From Bacteroidales bacterium (GTDB lineage Bacteria > Bacteroidota > Bacteroidia > Bacteroidales > UBA10428), in assembly GCA_016938095.1 (NCBI GenBank), contig JAFGVG010000326.1, forward strand, positions 1 to 6,991: DNA of 6,991 nucleotides, given 5' to 3'. The notes beneath the pieces were generated by a model that did not search any database, was not told the DNA's origin, and saw only the letters and a program-made list of their open reading frames with translations. Below, piece by piece: positions 6,763-6,991 of the stretch (position 1 is its first letter; every line of letters begins with the position of its first letter). The position numbers and the translations under genes are program-made.

Positions 6763-6764
6763 GC

Positions 6765-6825
6765 TGTTGGCCTTTAGCCTTTGGCTGTTGGCTAATAGCT
6801 AACAGCCAATAACTAAAAGCCAATA
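6765..6825 (+). repeat. Imperfect hairpin at the orientation switch of the heptamer array
   Basis: The four reversed units (6765-6792) can pair with the first direct units (6798-6825) around the 5-base loop TAATA. Taking the units pairwise gives 24 of 28 pairs, counting two G-U. The innermost 12 bp, TTGGCTGTTGGC (6781-6792) with GCTAACAGCCAA (6798-6809), is unbroken apart from one wobble. It lies just downstream of the coaE stop and could protect or end that transcript, but no T-run follows. Confidence 0.65.
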
Positions 6826-6930
6826 GCTAAAAGCCAATAGCTAAAAGCTAATAGCCAACAGCCAATAGCCAACAGCCAATAGCCAACAGCCAATAGCTAA
6901 CAGTTAACGGCTAATAGCCAATAGCTAGCA
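6765..6930 (+). repeat. Heptanucleotide tandem repeat array, about 24 units, noncoding
   Basis: From 6791 to 6930 the sequence divides cleanly into twenty consecutive 7-base units of form GC(C/T)AA(T/C/A)A, such as GCCAATA, GCCAACA and GCTAAAA. Three divergent units are ACTAAAA, GTTAACG and GCTAGCA. Between 6854 and 6895 GCCAACA and GCCAATA alternate three times, giving a 14-base higher period. Before that, 6765-6792 holds four units in the opposite orientation (TGTTGGC, CTTTAGC, CTTTGGC, TGTTGGC). Seven is not a multiple of three and TAG occurs repeatedly, so it is not coding. It fills nearly all of the 197-base gap between coaE and the next gene. Confidence 0.93.
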
Positions 6931-6959
6931 GCTTCTATAAAAAGAATTATACTAACAAC

Positions 6960-6991
6960 ATGTCAAAATTCGGAAAATGGATAGGCGCAGG
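6960..6991 (+). CDS. Start of a TerB/DjlA-like protein (only 11 codons visible)
   Basis: ATG at 6960 opens a frame reading MSKFGKWIGAG before the window ends. From memory, the KxGKWIGxG opening is typical of Bacteroidota TerB-family (tellurite-resistance-like or DnaJ-associated DjlA-like) proteins, which begin with a glycine-rich hydrophobic segment. Eleven residues are too few for a firm family call, and any short open frame could look similar. The ATG lies 29 bases after the last heptamer unit, so any promoter between them must be short, or else lie inside the array. No TAnnTTTG box was found at 6931-6959. Confidence 0.5.
   Translation, partial: MSKFGKWIGA

Noticed and set aside
6765..6930. 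CRISPR array
   Set aside because: The repeats are contiguous 7-mers without spacers and no cas genes are nearby.
1..6991. tRNA, rRNA, insertion sequence or phage elements
   Set aside because: No cloverleaf, rRNA stretch, transposase, integrase or terminal-repeat pair was recognised on either strand.

Overview
The window looks like ordinary chromosomal housekeeping DNA from a member of the Bacteroidota, probably Bacteroidales or a close relative. Four things point there: an FeoA-FeoB fusion, a DUF3276 PUR-alpha-like protein, a NusB about twice the usual length, and several upstream matches to the Bacteroidota -7 promoter motif TAnnTTTG. Purine-rich Shine-Dalgarno sequences are not obvious upstream of the starts, which also fits. 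Genus and species cannot be read from the sequence alone.

Layout. Positions 1-2139 (minus strand) hold most of a fused FeoA-FeoB ferrous iron transporter whose C-terminal end lies outside the window. A 166-base divergent region separates it from a conserved-looking protein of unknown function (2306-3046, plus). That gene converges on a PUR-alpha-like nucleic-acid-binding protein (3083-3481, minus), and a strong bidirectional terminator lies between them. A second divergent region (3482-3699) leads into a plus-strand series: nusB (3700-4650), yajC (4749-5084), a YbbR-domain membrane-anchored protein (5141-6160) and coaE (6157-6762). The YbbR gene and coaE overlap by 4 bases, so they are almost certainly co-transcribed. 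yajC and the YbbR gene each have their own good promoter match.

After coaE comes a noncoding array of about 24 seven-base units: four in one orientation, then twenty in the other. The array ends 29 bases before the start of a truncated gene whose first 11 residues resemble the glycine-rich N-terminus of TerB/DjlA-like proteins.

How the genes relate. The plus-strand series combines an rRNA antitermination factor, a Sec translocon accessory protein, a one-pass extracytoplasmic protein and the last enzyme of coenzyme A synthesis. This is a growth-related cluster rather than one pathway. The feoAB gene is a separate iron-uptake unit.

I found no convincing new multi-gene system. The items most worth a second look are the heptamer array, the promoter set inside a 20-bp inverted repeat that abuts the TTG start of the YbbR gene, and the unassigned 246-residue protein.
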